From positions 1,674,001 to 1,738,000 of the forward strand of contig NZ_CP066831.1 in the NCBI RefSeq assembly GCF_016598615.1: a DNA stretch of 64,000 nucleotides. Reading direction: 5' to 3'. Shown here in pieces: positions 1-8,121 of the stretch. A program made the translations under genes and the position numbers. The number at the start of each line of letters is the position of its first letter. The stretch's first letter is position 1. The stretch is from Streptomyces liliifuscus. GTDB lineage: Bacteria; Actinomycetota; Actinomycetes; Streptomycetales; Streptomycetaceae. A model generated the notes under the pieces. That model saw nothing but the letters and a program-made list of their open reading frames with translations, searched no databases and was not told the DNA's origin.

Positions 1-565
1 GATGGGCGCCCGCGCTGCGGCCGACCTCGTGGTGGTCCATGATCAGGGCGTGCGCGCCCTCGACCCGGTCGGGACCGAGGGTGACGACGGCCCGGGCGCC
101 GGAGCGCTTGAGGACGGCCACGCCCTCCATGCCGAGTCCGCTGCCGGGAACGAGCACGGCGACCGGGCGCAGTTCGGCCCAGGCGCGGGCCGCCTCGTCG
201 CCCTGGAGGCCGACACTGCCGTACTGCACGACGGTGTAGTCGAGACGGCTCAGGGCCCACTGGAGTTCGTTGAAGAACTGGCTGTAGAGCGGGCCCACGG
301 GCACGTCCGGCGCGGGCATCAGGACCATGCGGCTGTGGCCGGCGCGCAGGCTGCGGGCCGCGGCGTGCGGGACGTAACCGAGTTCCTTGGCCGCCTGGTG
401 GACACGGCGACGGGTGGGCTCACTGATCCGTACGGCGCTGGTGTTGTTCAGGACGTAGGAGACGGTCGCGCGCGAGACCCCCGCCAGGCGGGCCACATCG
501 GCACTCGTCGGCACGGAGTGCGGGGCGGGCGACGTAGGGGCGGATGTTTTCGGTATCTGCACCAT
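1..565 (-). CDS. LacI-family transcriptional regulator (3' part missing)
   Basis: The gene enters from the left edge, so the C-terminal part is absent. The visible part starts MVQIPKTSAP and contains a LacI helix-turn-helix at about residues 22-45 (ADVARLAGVSRATVSYVLNN), the hinge region (RRRVHQAAKELGYVP) and the first part of the periplasmic-binding-protein-like effector domain. Proteins of this family repress sugar-utilisation genes and are released by a small ligand. An in-frame ATG 12 bases upstream (577) is an equally possible start; neither has a strong ribosome-binding site. The target genes and ligand cannot be inferred from this fragment. Confidence 0.85.
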   Translation of the reverse strand, partial: MVQIPKTSAPTSPAPHSVPTSADVARLAGVSRATVSYVLNNTSAVRISEPTRRRVHQAAKELGYVPHAAARSLRAGHSRMVLMPAPDVPVGPLYSQFFNELQWALSRLDYTVVQYGSVGLQGDEAARAWAELRPVAVLVPGSGLGMEGVAVLKRSGARAVVTLGPDRVEGAHALIMDHHEVGRSAGAH

Positions 566-675
566 GACGTACGGCATCTTTGCAGAAGCCGGGGAGGGGC
601 CCGGGGCCGGGGGCGCCGCGCGTGCCGGACCTGCGGAACCGCCGCCCGAGGCCCGGTGCGGCCCAAGTGCGGGGC

Positions 676-1338
676 CTACTGGGGCAGTTCCGTACGTGTC
701 ACGCGGGCGACCAGGTCGATCCATCCCGCCTCCAGGCGCTCGATCGGCATCCCGCACTCCTTGGTCAGGTAGTGGATCAGGGCAGGGTCGAGATGGCCCA
801 TCAGGGTCTGGGCGAGGAGGGCGCAGTCCGCGTCGGGCACCGCCTGTCGCAGCAGCAGGGTGACGTGACCGGACAGTAGACGCTGGGGCGGGTTGGAGTA
901 GCGGCGGGCCGCCTCGGGCTGGGCCGCCAGCTGGAGCTCCAGATGGTCGGCCGCCTGGCGCAGGACGGCCTGGCCGAAGGCCCGCAGCCGGTCGGCGGGG
1001 GGCGCTCCCGGGCCGAGGGGCGGCGGCCCGCTGAGGAAGGCCGCCTGGAGCTGTTTCGCGGAGTGGTCGAGCAGGGCCGTCAGCAGGCCGGTGCGGTCGC
1101 CGAAGCGGCGGAAGACCGTCCCTTTGCCCACCGAGGCCGCCACGGCCACCGCCTCCATCGTGACGCCGGCGGCTCCGTGCTCCTCGATCAGCCGTGTGGC
1201 CGCCTCAAGCAGCCTGGCCCGGTTGCGGGCCGCGTCGGCGCGCAGGCAGGGCTCGTCGTCGGCGGAGCCGAGCTCCAGCAGGACGGGCTCGCCGGTCGGT
1301 TCCTGGGGCTTCGGCAAGGGCGGCAGGGAGGCGGACAT
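676..1338 (-). CDS. TetR/AcrR-family transcriptional regulator
   Basis: About 220 residues. The N-terminal half carries a TetR helix-turn-helix at roughly residues 40-75 (RLLEAATRLIEEHG, then VAVAASVGKGTVFRRFGDR), followed by an all-helical ligand domain. It lies divergent from the FMN reductase gene at 1457, and the shared 118-bp gap contains two GGACC-N2-GGTCC palindromes, so it probably represses the reductase and itself. A GTG two codons upstream (1344) could be the start instead. The ligand is unknown; electrophiles or quinones would fit the target but this is inference. Confidence 0.9.
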   Translation of the reverse strand: MSASLPPLPKPQEPTGEPVLLELGSADDEPCLRADAARNRARLLEAATRLIEEHGAAGVTMEAVAVAASVGKGTVFRRFGDRTGLLTALLDHSAKQLQAAFLSGPPPLGPGAPPADRLRAFGQAVLRQAADHLELQLAAQPEAARRYSNPPQRLLSGHVTLLLRQAVPDADCALLAQTLMGHLDPALIHYLTKECGMPIERLEAGWIDLVARVTRTELPQ

Positions 1339-1363
1339 GAACACAGCGTATCGCCCCGGGAAG

Positions 1364-1417
1364 AAAACTGGACCGTGGTCCGTTTAGGTGCTACAACTTT
1401 AAACGGACCCCGGTCCG
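1364..1417. promoter_or_regulatory. Paired TetR-type operators between tetR and FMN reductase
   Basis: Two matching palindromes, GGACC-GT-GGTCC (1370-1381) and GGACC-CC-GGTCC (1405-1416), lie 35 bp apart centre to centre, each preceded by AAAC. The right arm of the first (GGTCCGTTTA, 1377-1386) is also an inverted copy of TAAACGGACC at 1400-1409, so the unit is symmetric as a whole. Position and symmetry fit binding of two TetR dimers controlling both divergent genes. Confidence 0.7.
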
Positions 1418-1456
1418 GATCGTAACGGCAATGTTTCAGCCCCCTTGGAGTTCCCC

Positions 1457-2020
1457 ATGTCTGTTCGCATCCTCGCGCTCGTCGGCAGCCTCCGCGCCGG
1501 CTCCCACAACCGCCAGCTCGCCGAGGCCTCCGTCAAGCTCGCCCCCGAGGGCGCGGAGGTCGACCTGTTCGAGGGCCTCGCCGAGATCCCCTTCTACAAC
1601 GAGGACATCGACGTGGAGGGCACCGTCCCGGCCGCCGCCGTCCGGCTGCGCGAGGCCGCGGCCTCCGCCGACGCCCTGCTGCTCTTCTCGCCCGAGTACA
1701 ACGGCACCATCCCGGCCGTCCTGAAGAACGCCATCGACTGGCTGTCCCGCCCGTTCGGCGCCAGCGCACTGAAGGACAAGCCCCTGGCCGTCGTCGGCAC
1801 CGCCTACGGCCAGTTCGGCGGTGTCTGGGCGCAGGACGAGACCCGCAAGGCCGCGGGCATCGCCGGCGCCAAGGTCCTCGAGGACATCAAGCTCTCCATC
1901 CCCGGCTCCGTGGTCCGCTTCGCCGAGACGCACCCGGCGGACGACACCGAGGTCGCCGCTCAGCTCACCGAGGTCATCGGCCGCATCCACGGCGAGGCCG
2001 ACGCGCCCGTCGCCGCCTGA
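1457..2020 (+). CDS. NADPH-dependent FMN reductase / NAD(P)H oxidoreductase
   Basis: 187 residues with a flavodoxin-like fold. The N-terminal strand and phosphate loop are visible (VRILALVGSLRAGSHNRQLA) and so is the flavin-contact motif SPEYNGTIPAVLKNAIDWLS at about residues 77-96. Such enzymes reduce FMN, quinones or azo compounds with NAD(P)H in the cytoplasm. The ATG at 1457 is preferred over an in-frame TTG at 1445 because a GGAG ribosome-binding site sits at 1447-1450. The gene is divergent from the TetR regulator and is its likely target, suggesting induction by a toxic or redox-active compound. A perfect hairpin terminator follows. Confidence 0.88.
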   Translation: MSVRILALVGSLRAGSHNRQLAEASVKLAPEGAEVDLFEGLAEIPFYNEDIDVEGTVPAAAVRLREAAASADALLLFSPEYNGTIPAVLKNAIDWLSRPFGASALKDKPLAVVGTAYGQFGGVWAQDETRKAAGIAGAKVLEDIKLSIPGSVVRFAETHPADDTEVAAQLTEVIGRIHGEADAPVAA

Positions 2021-2053
2021 CGACGACAGACTCCCGCGGCTCGCCGCGAGGGC

Positions 2054-2092
2054 GGGAGGGGGCCGGAACCGACCTGGTTCCGGCCCCCTCCC
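2054..2092 (+). terminator. Hairpin terminator after the FMN reductase
   Basis: A perfect 17-bp stem (2054-2070 with 2076-2092) closes a 5-nt loop, 34 nt after the reductase stop codon. There is no U-tract, as is usual in Streptomyces. Confidence 0.85.
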
Positions 2093-2181
2093 GCACGTTC
2101 GTCCGGTGGCCGCCGCCCGGCACCACCGGCCCCCACAGCCCGGCCGGTCCTTCGCTCCGGCCCGGAAGGCACCGGTTCACG

Positions 2182-3033
2182 ATGACGACGCCCGACCCGG
2201 CCCCCGAGTCCGCCACGCCGCCGAAGCTCGTGGCCACCGACCTGGACGGGACGCTGCTGCGCAGCGACGGGACCCTCTCCGGGCGGACGGCGGCCGCGCT
2301 GGCGGCGGCCGAGGCGGCCGGAATCCGCCTCGCCCTCGTCACCGGCCGTCCCCCGCGCGGCCTGCCCACCCTGCACCGCGACATCGGCCGGCACTTCGCC
2401 GTCACGGCGAACGGCGCCGCCGTGTACGCGCCCGACGGCACGCCCGTACGGCTGTCACCGTTCCCCGCCGCCTCCGTGGCCCCGCTCGTGGCGCGGGTGC
2501 GCGCCGCGGTGCCGGGCGTGTCCTTCGCCTTCGAGTACGAGACGGTGTTCGGCCATGAACCGGCGTACCCCGCCTGGTCTTACGGGGAGTCCGAGGTCGA
2601 ACTCATCGGCAGTGCCGAGGAGTTGCTGGCGAGCGACCCCGACCGTCCGGTCCTCAAGATCCTGGCGCATCATCCGACGCTGTCGCTGAGCGACTTCCAT
2701 GCGCGGGCACATGCCGGCGCCGGCACGGAAGCCGAGACCACGCACTCCACGGGGCTCGCGCTCGTGGAGTTCAGCGCGCCGGGGGTCACCAAGGCCAGCG
2801 CGCTGACCGCCTGGAGCGCGGGGCTCGGCATACGTCCCGACGACATCGCCGCGTTCGGCGACATGCCCAACGACCTGCCCATGCTCAGGGCGGTGGGCCG
2901 CTCGTACGCCATGGCCAACGCCGATCCGTCGGTTAGCAGGGCGGCACGGTTCCACACCGCCTCCAACGACGAGGACGGGGTGGCACGGGTGCTGGAGGAG
3001 TTCGTCGCGATGGCGCGCCGCCAGCCCGTGTAG
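2182..3033 (+). CDS. HAD-superfamily hydrolase, Cof type
   Basis: 283 residues. The catalytic motif DLDGTLL near residue 20 supplies the nucleophilic and acid/base aspartates, and the C-terminal part has FGDMPNDLPML, the metal-binding motif IV of Cof-type (class IIB) sugar-phosphate phosphatases. A Lys (GVTKASAL) gives motif III. The large C2 cap between motifs decides the substrate, which cannot be read here. It stands alone between a terminator upstream and a convergent LLM oxidoreductase downstream, with 77 bp between the two stops. Confidence 0.88.
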   Translation: MTTPDPAPESATPPKLVATDLDGTLLRSDGTLSGRTAAALAAAEAAGIRLALVTGRPPRGLPTLHRDIGRHFAVTANGAAVYAPDGTPVRLSPFPAASVAPLVARVRAAVPGVSFAFEYETVFGHEPAYPAWSYGESEVELIGSAEELLASDPDRPVLKILAHHPTLSLSDFHARAHAGAGTEAETTHSTGLALVEFSAPGVTKASALTAWSAGLGIRPDDIAAFGDMPNDLPMLRAVGRSYAMANADPSVSRAARFHTASNDEDGVARVLEEFVAMARRQPV

Positions 3034-3110
3034 GCCGCGCGCCAGAAGCCCCATGGGGCAGGCCGCGCGCGCCAAGCACTGAGGTCCGGCCCCGCCAGAA
3101 ACCTTGTGGT

Positions 3111-3992
3111 TCAGCCGAGTTCGGCCAGTCGCCCGACAACCGGGGCCACCCGCCGCTCGATCCACTCGGCGGGCTCGTCGACGCGCGGGCCGAGGATCAC
3201 GGTCTCGATGCCGATCTTCGCGTAGCCCTCCAACTCCCGGGTGAAGGCGTCGAGTTCGGCCGCGCCCCGCGGATCGCCCGAGTGGGTGAGCGTCTTGTGG
3301 ATGTCGGCGTAGTCGCGCCCCACGGCGTCGCAGTGCCCGCGCAGAACGTCCAGCTTGTGGGCGACCTCCTCCGGCGTCGAGGCGAAGAGGTTGCAGGCGT
3401 CCCCGTACTGGGCGACCAGCCGGAGGGTCTTCTTCTCGCCGCCCCCGCCGATCAGGATCCGCGGATGCGGAGCGCTCACCGGAGCCGGCACGCAGAGGGT
3501 CTCGGCGAGCCGGTAGTGCTTGCCCTCGAAGGGCCCGTCGGTCTCCGGGTCCCACATCTGCAGGCAGATCCGCAGTGTCTCCTCAAGGCGCTCGAAGCGC
3601 TCCGCGAGCGGCGGGAACGGCACGCCCAGGCCCTCGTGCTCGCGGCCGTACCAGGCCGCTCCGATGCCCAGGGTGGCGCGGCCGCCGGACAGCACGTCGA
3701 GCGTGGTGGCGATCTTGGCGAGCAGTCCGGGATGACGGTACGTCACACCGGTCACCAGCGTGCCGAGCTGGACCGTGGAGGTGTGGGCCGCGAGGAAGCC
3801 GAGGGTCGTGTAGGCCTCCAGCATCTCGCTCTCGGCGCCGCCGTTGAACTCCATCTGGAAGTAGTGGTCCATCACCGACATCCAGCTGACGCCCGCTGCT
3901 TCGGCGGCGGCGCCCGCGGCGGCCAGCTCGGGACCGAGCGCGGCCGCGCCCCGGGGGTGGTTGAACCGGTTGATGTGTACGCCGACCCGCAT
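3111..3992 (-). CDS. LLM-class F420-dependent oxidoreductase
   Basis: 293 residues, a luciferase-like TIM barrel. Diagnostic segments are VGVHINRFNHP at the start, the substrate-face motif SVMDHYFQ, LGTLVTGVTYRHPGLLAK, GRATLGIGAAWYGREHEGLG, and ILIGGGGEKKTLRLVAQYGDACN near the cofactor site. The family is F420-dependent in actinobacteria and typically reduces or oxidises small carbonyls or activated double bonds. The ATG at 3992 is chosen over a GTG at 4007 because GGAG lies 6 bases upstream of the ATG. The substrate is unknown. The gene is monocistronic. Confidence 0.85.
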   Translation of the reverse strand: MRVGVHINRFNHPRGAAALGPELAAAGAAAEAAGVSWMSVMDHYFQMEFNGGAESEMLEAYTTLGFLAAHTSTVQLGTLVTGVTYRHPGLLAKIATTLDVLSGGRATLGIGAAWYGREHEGLGVPFPPLAERFERLEETLRICLQMWDPETDGPFEGKHYRLAETLCVPAPVSAPHPRILIGGGGEKKTLRLVAQYGDACNLFASTPEEVAHKLDVLRGHCDAVGRDYADIHKTLTHSGDPRGAAELDAFTRELEGYAKIGIETVILGPRVDEPAEWIERRVAPVVGRLAELG

Positions 3993-4217
3993 GTCCGTCT
4001 CCGTCACCCTGGGCTCACCGTCGGACCGTCACCGACTGTCATGACGGTAGATCTTGGAGCGCGCTCGAAGTCAAGGTCCGACGCGCCGTCCGACCGGCGG
4101 GAGCGGTGCCGTGGACGGGCGGATCGCCGTCCTGGCGAGGGAAGTCGCCCTTCCCGTACCGCTGGGCCCTTCTTGACGTTACCGTTCAGTAGACAACGCG
4201 CTCCCGGAGGTGGCCGT

Positions 4218-5669
4218 ATGACTCCCGTGACTCCCGACCGTGCCGCGGGTCTCGCCGAGAGCGCCCGCGCCCTGGCCGAGGGAACGGTGTCCTCGCGGAC
4301 GCTCGTCGAGGAGGCCCTCGCCCGGATCGAGGCCTCCCAAGGCACGCTGAACGCCTTCCGGCTGGTGCGTGCCGAAGCCGTGCTCGCCGAGGCCGACGCC
4401 GCGGACAAGGAGCTGGCGGCGGGCGAAAGCCGGCCGCTGCTCGGGGTGCCGGTGGCGGTCAAGGACGACATGGACGTGGCGGGCGAGCCGACCGCGTTCG
4501 GCTGCCGCGGGGAGTTCCCGCCGGTGGCCGAGGACGGCGAGGCGGTGCGGCGGCTGCGGGCGGCCGGGGCCGTGGTCGTCGGCAAGACCAACACCTGCGA
4601 GTTCGGACAGTGGCCCTTCACGGAGGGGCCCGCCTTCGGTGAGACCCGCAACCCGTGGCACACCGGGCACACGCCGGGCGGTTCGTCCGGCGGTTCGGCG
4701 GCCGCGGTCGCGGCCGGACTGGTGCCCGCCGCGCTGGGCTCGGACGGCGCCGGCTCGGTGCGCATCCCGGCCTCCTGGACCCATCTGATCGGCATCAAAC
4801 CGCAGCGCGGCCGCATCTCGACCTGGCCGCGCGCGGAGTCCTTCCAGGGCATCACGGTCAACGGCACGCTCGCCCGTACGGTCGAGGACGCCGCGCTGCT
4901 CCTGGACGCGGCGAGCGGCAGCCACGAGCGCGATCTGCACCGCCCGCCCGCGCTGCGCGTGTCGGACGCGGTGGGCCGGGAGCCGGGCAGGCTGCGCATC
5001 GCGCTCTCGCTGAAGCCGCCGTTCACGGCGCTGCCCGCCCGGCTGCGGCCCGACGTACGCGCCCGGGTCCTGGCGCTCGCGGAGCGGCTGGCCGCGCTCG
5101 GCCACGAGGTGGAGGAGGCCGATCCGCCGTACGGGCAGATCGGGCTGGCCTTCATCCCGCGCGCCACGGCGGGGATCGCCGAGCGGGTCCGCGAGACACC
5201 CCATCCCGGCCTGCTCGACCGGCGCACCCTGGAAGCCGCCCGACTGGGCCGGCTGCTCGGCGGGGCCCCGCTGCGGCTGGCCCGGCGCGCCGAGGCGAGG
5301 CTGCACCGGCGCATCGGCTCGCTCTTCGACACGTACGACGTGGTGCTCGCGCCGACCACCGCCGCTCCCCCGCCGCGCATCGGCGCCCTGCACGAGCTGA
5401 GCGGCTTCGGCACCGACCGGGCCATGATCGCCGCCTGTCCGTACGCCTGGCCGTGGAACGTGCTGGGCTGGCCCGGTGTGAACGTCCCCGCGGGGTTCGT
5501 CGACGGCTCCCTGCCGGTGGGCGCGCAGTTGCTCGGGCCCGCGAACAGCGAGCCGCTCCTGGTGTCGCTGGCCGCGCAGTTGGAGGCGGACCAGCGGTGG
5601 TACGAGCGTTGGCCGAGCGGTGAAGTGGACGGCGCCGTACCTGATTTCGGGGCGCCTACCGGCCCGTAG
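4218..5669 (+). CDS. Amidase (amidase-signature family)
   Basis: 483 residues. The Ser-cisSer-Lys triad is visible: Lys in VPVAVKDDMD, the glycine/serine-rich signature PGGSSGGSAAAVAAGL, and the nucleophile serine in SDGAGSVRIPA. These enzymes hydrolyse carboxamides; the lack of a neighbouring gatB or gatC argues against a tRNA amidotransferase subunit. Start ATG 4218 follows a clear GGAGG at 4206-4210. The stop lies 10 bp before the NfeD-like gene, so the two may be co-transcribed. The substrate is unknown. Confidence 0.88.
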   Translation: MTPVTPDRAAGLAESARALAEGTVSSRTLVEEALARIEASQGTLNAFRLVRAEAVLAEADAADKELAAGESRPLLGVPVAVKDDMDVAGEPTAFGCRGEFPPVAEDGEAVRRLRAAGAVVVGKTNTCEFGQWPFTEGPAFGETRNPWHTGHTPGGSSGGSAAAVAAGLVPAALGSDGAGSVRIPASWTHLIGIKPQRGRISTWPRAESFQGITVNGTLARTVEDAALLLDAASGSHERDLHRPPALRVSDAVGREPGRLRIALSLKPPFTALPARLRPDVRARVLALAERLAALGHEVEEADPPYGQIGLAFIPRATAGIAERVRETPHPGLLDRRTLEAARLGRLLGGAPLRLARRAEARLHRRIGSLFDTYDVVLAPTTAAPPPRIGALHELSGFGTDRAMIAACPYAWPWNVLGWPGVNVPAGFVDGSLPVGAQLLGPANSEPLLVSLAAQLEADQRWYERWPSGEVDGAVPDFGAPTGP

Positions 5670-5679
5670 TCTGGGGGCC

Positions 5680-5898
5680 ATGGACGACGCGTCGATGGTG
5701 GGCCTCATGGGACGGGTGACCGGCACGATCGGGCCGGGGCTCGTCGGCGAGGTGATCGTCCGGGTCCGCGGCGGCGCCGAGCACTTCCTCGCGTATCCCG
5801 CCTCCCCGAAGGACCGCATCGAGACGGGCACGGTGGTGATGGTGGTGGAGTACCTGCCGCCGCGGACGGTGTACGTGTCGGCGGCGTACGACGGTTGA
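5680..5898 (+). CDS. Small NfeD-like OB-fold protein
   Basis: 72 residues: GLMGRVTGTIGPGLVGEVIVRVRGG, then LAYPASPKDRI and a VVMVVEYLPPRTVYV strand. The pattern (GxVGxV-type start, beta-rich, no membrane helix) resembles the isolated OB domain of NfeD proteins, which pair with SPFH/flotillin proteins. The next gene, 145 bp downstream in the same direction, is a flotillin, which supports the call. It is much shorter than classical NfeD because it has no protease or membrane part. A run of G (5674-5677) precedes the ATG. Without the neighbour it would be called hypothetical. Confidence 0.65.
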   Translation: MDDASMVGLMGRVTGTIGPGLVGEVIVRVRGGAEHFLAYPASPKDRIETGTVVMVVEYLPPRTVYVSAAYDG

Positions 5899-6010
5899 GC
5901 CGGCCAGGGGCGTCTGTGCCATGTGAGCGTGTCGGGCTCGTCAAAGATGCGCCAAAGAGTCGTCAGTGTCTGTACCGCCGGGCCCGACCGGGCGCACACT
6001 CCGTTCGTTC

Positions 6011-6027
6011 GGTGCCGAAAGGGCACC
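6011..6027 (+). other. Short hairpin in the flotillin leader
   Basis: GGTGCC-GAAAG-GGCACC forms a 6-bp stem ending 9 bases before the GGGGG ribosome-binding site of the flotillin gene. It could influence translation initiation or mRNA stability; nothing further supports a function. Confidence 0.35.
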
Positions 6028-6043
6028 ATGCAACAGGGGGCGT

Positions 6044-7537
6044 ATGCCGATGGTTGTCGGCGTCGTGGCGGGGGCAGCGGTCCTCGCGCTCATATTCGTC
6101 GTTGTGGTCTTCAAGCTCATGTGGCGTGTCGCGGAGCCCAACGAAGCACTGATCATCTCCGGTTCGAAGCACCGCACCGAAGGCCTTGAGGAAGGCATGG
6201 GCTTCCGTATCGTCACCGGGCGCGGCACGCTCGTGCTGCCGGGCGTCCAGGCGGTGCGCAAACTCTCGCTCGACCTCAACGAGACCGAGCTGTCCGTGGA
6301 CTGCGTGACCCACCAGGGCATTCCGCTCAAGGTGCGGGGCGTGGTCATCTTCAAGGTGGGCGACGACTTCGTGTCGATCGCCAACGCGGGCCGCCGCTTC
6401 CTCGACCAGCAGAAGCTGATGTCGGAGCGGGTGCACAACGTGTTCGCCGGTCATCTGCGGTCCATCGTCGGCGGGTTGACCGTCGAGGACATGATCCGCG
6501 ACCGCGAGAAGCTCACCGGTCAGACCCGGGCCGCCTGCGGTACGGAGATGGAGAAGCTGGGGCTGATCGTCGACTCGCTGCAGATCCACGAGATCGAGGA
6601 TCCGACGGGCTACATCAAGAACCTGGCCATGCCGCACGCGGCGGCCGTCCAGCGGGACGCCCGGATCGCGCAGGCCGAGGCCAACCGGCGGGCCACCGAG
6701 GCCGAACAGCAGGCCGCCGCGCGGATGTCGGAGGCGACCCGCGACAGCGAGATCCTCCAGGCCGGATACCAGGCGGAGCGCGACAACGCCTCCGCCAAGG
6801 CCCGGCAGGCCGGACCGCTCGCCGATGCGGCGGCCCGGCAGGAGGTCGTGGTCCAGGAGACACGTGTCGCCGAGCTGGAGGCGCACCGCCGTGAGCAGCA
6901 GCTCCAGGCGGACGTCCGCAAGCCCGCGGACGCGAAGGCGTACGAGAAGCGGACGCTGGCCGAGGCCGAGCGGGACGTCCGGATCTCCGCGGCGCAGGCC
7001 AAGGCCAAGGAGACGGAGCTCGCGGCCGCGGCGGAGGCGACGCGGGTCACGACGGCCGCCGGGGCCGAGGCCGAGGCGACCAAGGCGCGGGGTTCGGCCG
7101 CCGCGACCGCGACCCGTGCGACGGGTGAGGCCGAGGCCGCCGCCCAGCAGGCCAAGGGTCTCGCGATCGCCGAGTCCACGCGGGCGAAGGGGCTCGCGGA
7201 GGCGGAGGCCATCAAGGCGCGGGCCGCCGCGCTCGCCGAGAACCAGGAGGCCGTCGTCGCGCAGCAACTTGCCGAGAACTGGCCGGAGATCGTGAAGGCG
7301 GGAGCGGGGGCGTTCGGGAACGTCGAGCACATGGTGTTGCTGAACGGGGCCGACGGGATGTCCGACATGTTCGCCAAGGCTCTGACGATGGGCGGTACGG
7401 GGTTGGGGCTGGCTCGGCAGTTGCTGTCGTCCATGGGGCAGAACGGGCAGGTTGGCAAGGAGAGTTCGGCGGTGAACGGGCACGTGGCCCCGCCGCCGGC
7501 CGCTTCGCAGAAGGTTCCGGTGGACGGGGAGTCGTAG
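6044..7537 (+). CDS. Flotillin-like SPFH-domain membrane scaffold protein
   Basis: 497 residues. One N-terminal membrane segment (VVGVVAGAAVLALIFVVVVF) is followed by an SPFH/band-7 domain (about residues 30-200) and a long Ala/Glu/Lys/Arg-rich coiled coil (about 215-410) with repeated EAEA and AAxA heptads typical of flotillins. Flotillins assemble into membrane microdomain scaffolds. The upstream small NfeD-like gene is the expected partner. ATG 6044 has a GGGGG ribosome-binding site; a second ATG two codons on is possible. The gene is followed by the first copy of the dispersed 30-bp 3' element. Confidence 0.9.
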   Translation: MPMVVGVVAGAAVLALIFVVVVFKLMWRVAEPNEALIISGSKHRTEGLEEGMGFRIVTGRGTLVLPGVQAVRKLSLDLNETELSVDCVTHQGIPLKVRGVVIFKVGDDFVSIANAGRRFLDQQKLMSERVHNVFAGHLRSIVGGLTVEDMIRDREKLTGQTRAACGTEMEKLGLIVDSLQIHEIEDPTGYIKNLAMPHAAAVQRDARIAQAEANRRATEAEQQAAARMSEATRDSEILQAGYQAERDNASAKARQAGPLADAAARQEVVVQETRVAELEAHRREQQLQADVRKPADAKAYEKRTLAEAERDVRISAAQAKAKETELAAAAEATRVTTAAGAEAEATKARGSAAATATRATGEAEAAAQQAKGLAIAESTRAKGLAEAEAIKARAAALAENQEAVVAQQLAENWPEIVKAGAGAFGNVEHMVLLNGADGMSDMFAKALTMGGTGLGLARQLLSSMGQNGQVGKESSAVNGHVAPPPAASQKVPVDGES

Positions 7538-7566
7538 AACGGTTGGTGGCCGGGTGCGGGTGGGGT

Positions 7567-7596
7567 GTGGCTGAGCGCGCAGTTCCCCGCGCCCCA
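7567..7596 (+). repeat. Dispersed 3' element, copy 1
   Basis: Contains the core GCGCAGTTCCCCGCGCCCC exactly (7577-7595) with small differences in the flank. It starts 30 nt after the flotillin stop and reads in the sense direction. This is the copy whose following GGGGC hairpin partner is missing; a weaker GGCA/TGCC hairpin follows. Confidence 0.85.
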
Positions 7597-7674
7597 AGAA
7601 GGCAGTTGCCCGCGGCCCTGACCAACAGGGGTGCGCGGGCTGCTGTCGCAGGGGCGCGCGTTAGCGTGTGCCCT

Positions 7675-8121
7675 GTGACTGCCTCTGCCGAGCAAGACGT
7701 TCCCGGTCGCGCCGGGCCCTCCGCCACCACCGAGGCCGATCCTCGCCGAGTGGGGCAGGTGCGTACGGAGTACTCGCCCGCGCACGACGGGGATCCGGAT
7801 CCGGGCGAGATCGTGTGGACCTGGGTGCCCTATGAGGAGAACGACGGGCGGGGGAAGGACCGGCCGGTGCTGGTCGTCGCCCGGGAGTCCGCCGGGACGT
7901 TTCTCGCCGTGCAGTTGTCGAGCAAGCGGCACGACGGCGACCGGGAGTGGGTGCCGATCGGGAGCGGGCCCTGGGACCGGTCGGGGCGCGACTCCTGGGT
8001 GGATGTCGACCGGGTGCTGCGGCTGCACGAGAAGGGGATGCGCCGGGAGGCGTGCGCACTGGACCGGATGCGGTTCAACTCGGTGGTGCACCGGCTGCGG
8101 GAGCGCTACGGCTGGCGCTGA
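7675..8121 (+). CDS. PemK/MazF-like endoribonuclease toxin (no adjacent antitoxin)
   Basis: 148 residues. The C-terminal 95 residues match the PemK/MazF fold: a PGEIVWTWVPYEE strand, DRPVLVVAR, a SSKRHD turn and WVDVDRVLRL. MazF-type enzymes cleave mRNA. The N-terminal 45 residues are a polar extension not needed for the fold. GTG 7675 is preferred; a GTG at 7666 is possible. No gene resembling an antitoxin lies on either side: upstream is flotillin, downstream is the convergent macro-domain gene, whose 3' end overlaps this one by 16 bp. It may be a housekeeping PemK-like protein rather than a toxin of a TA pair. Confidence 0.75.
   Translation: MTASAEQDVPGRAGPSATTEADPRRVGQVRTEYSPAHDGDPDPGEIVWTWVPYEENDGRGKDRPVLVVARESAGTFLAVQLSSKRHDGDREWVPIGSGPWDRSGRDSWVDVDRVLRLHEKGMRREACALDRMRFNSVVHRLRERYGWR

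Noticed and set aside
3033..3075. GCCCCATGGGGC palindrome as terminator between convergent genes
   Set aside because: Only 6-bp arms with no loop; weaker than other terminators in the window, so it is not listed.
7538..7674. Antitoxin gene for the PemK-like protein
   Set aside because: The upstream gap holds only the 3' element and has no start codon with a coding frame of AbrB or ribbon-helix-helix type.
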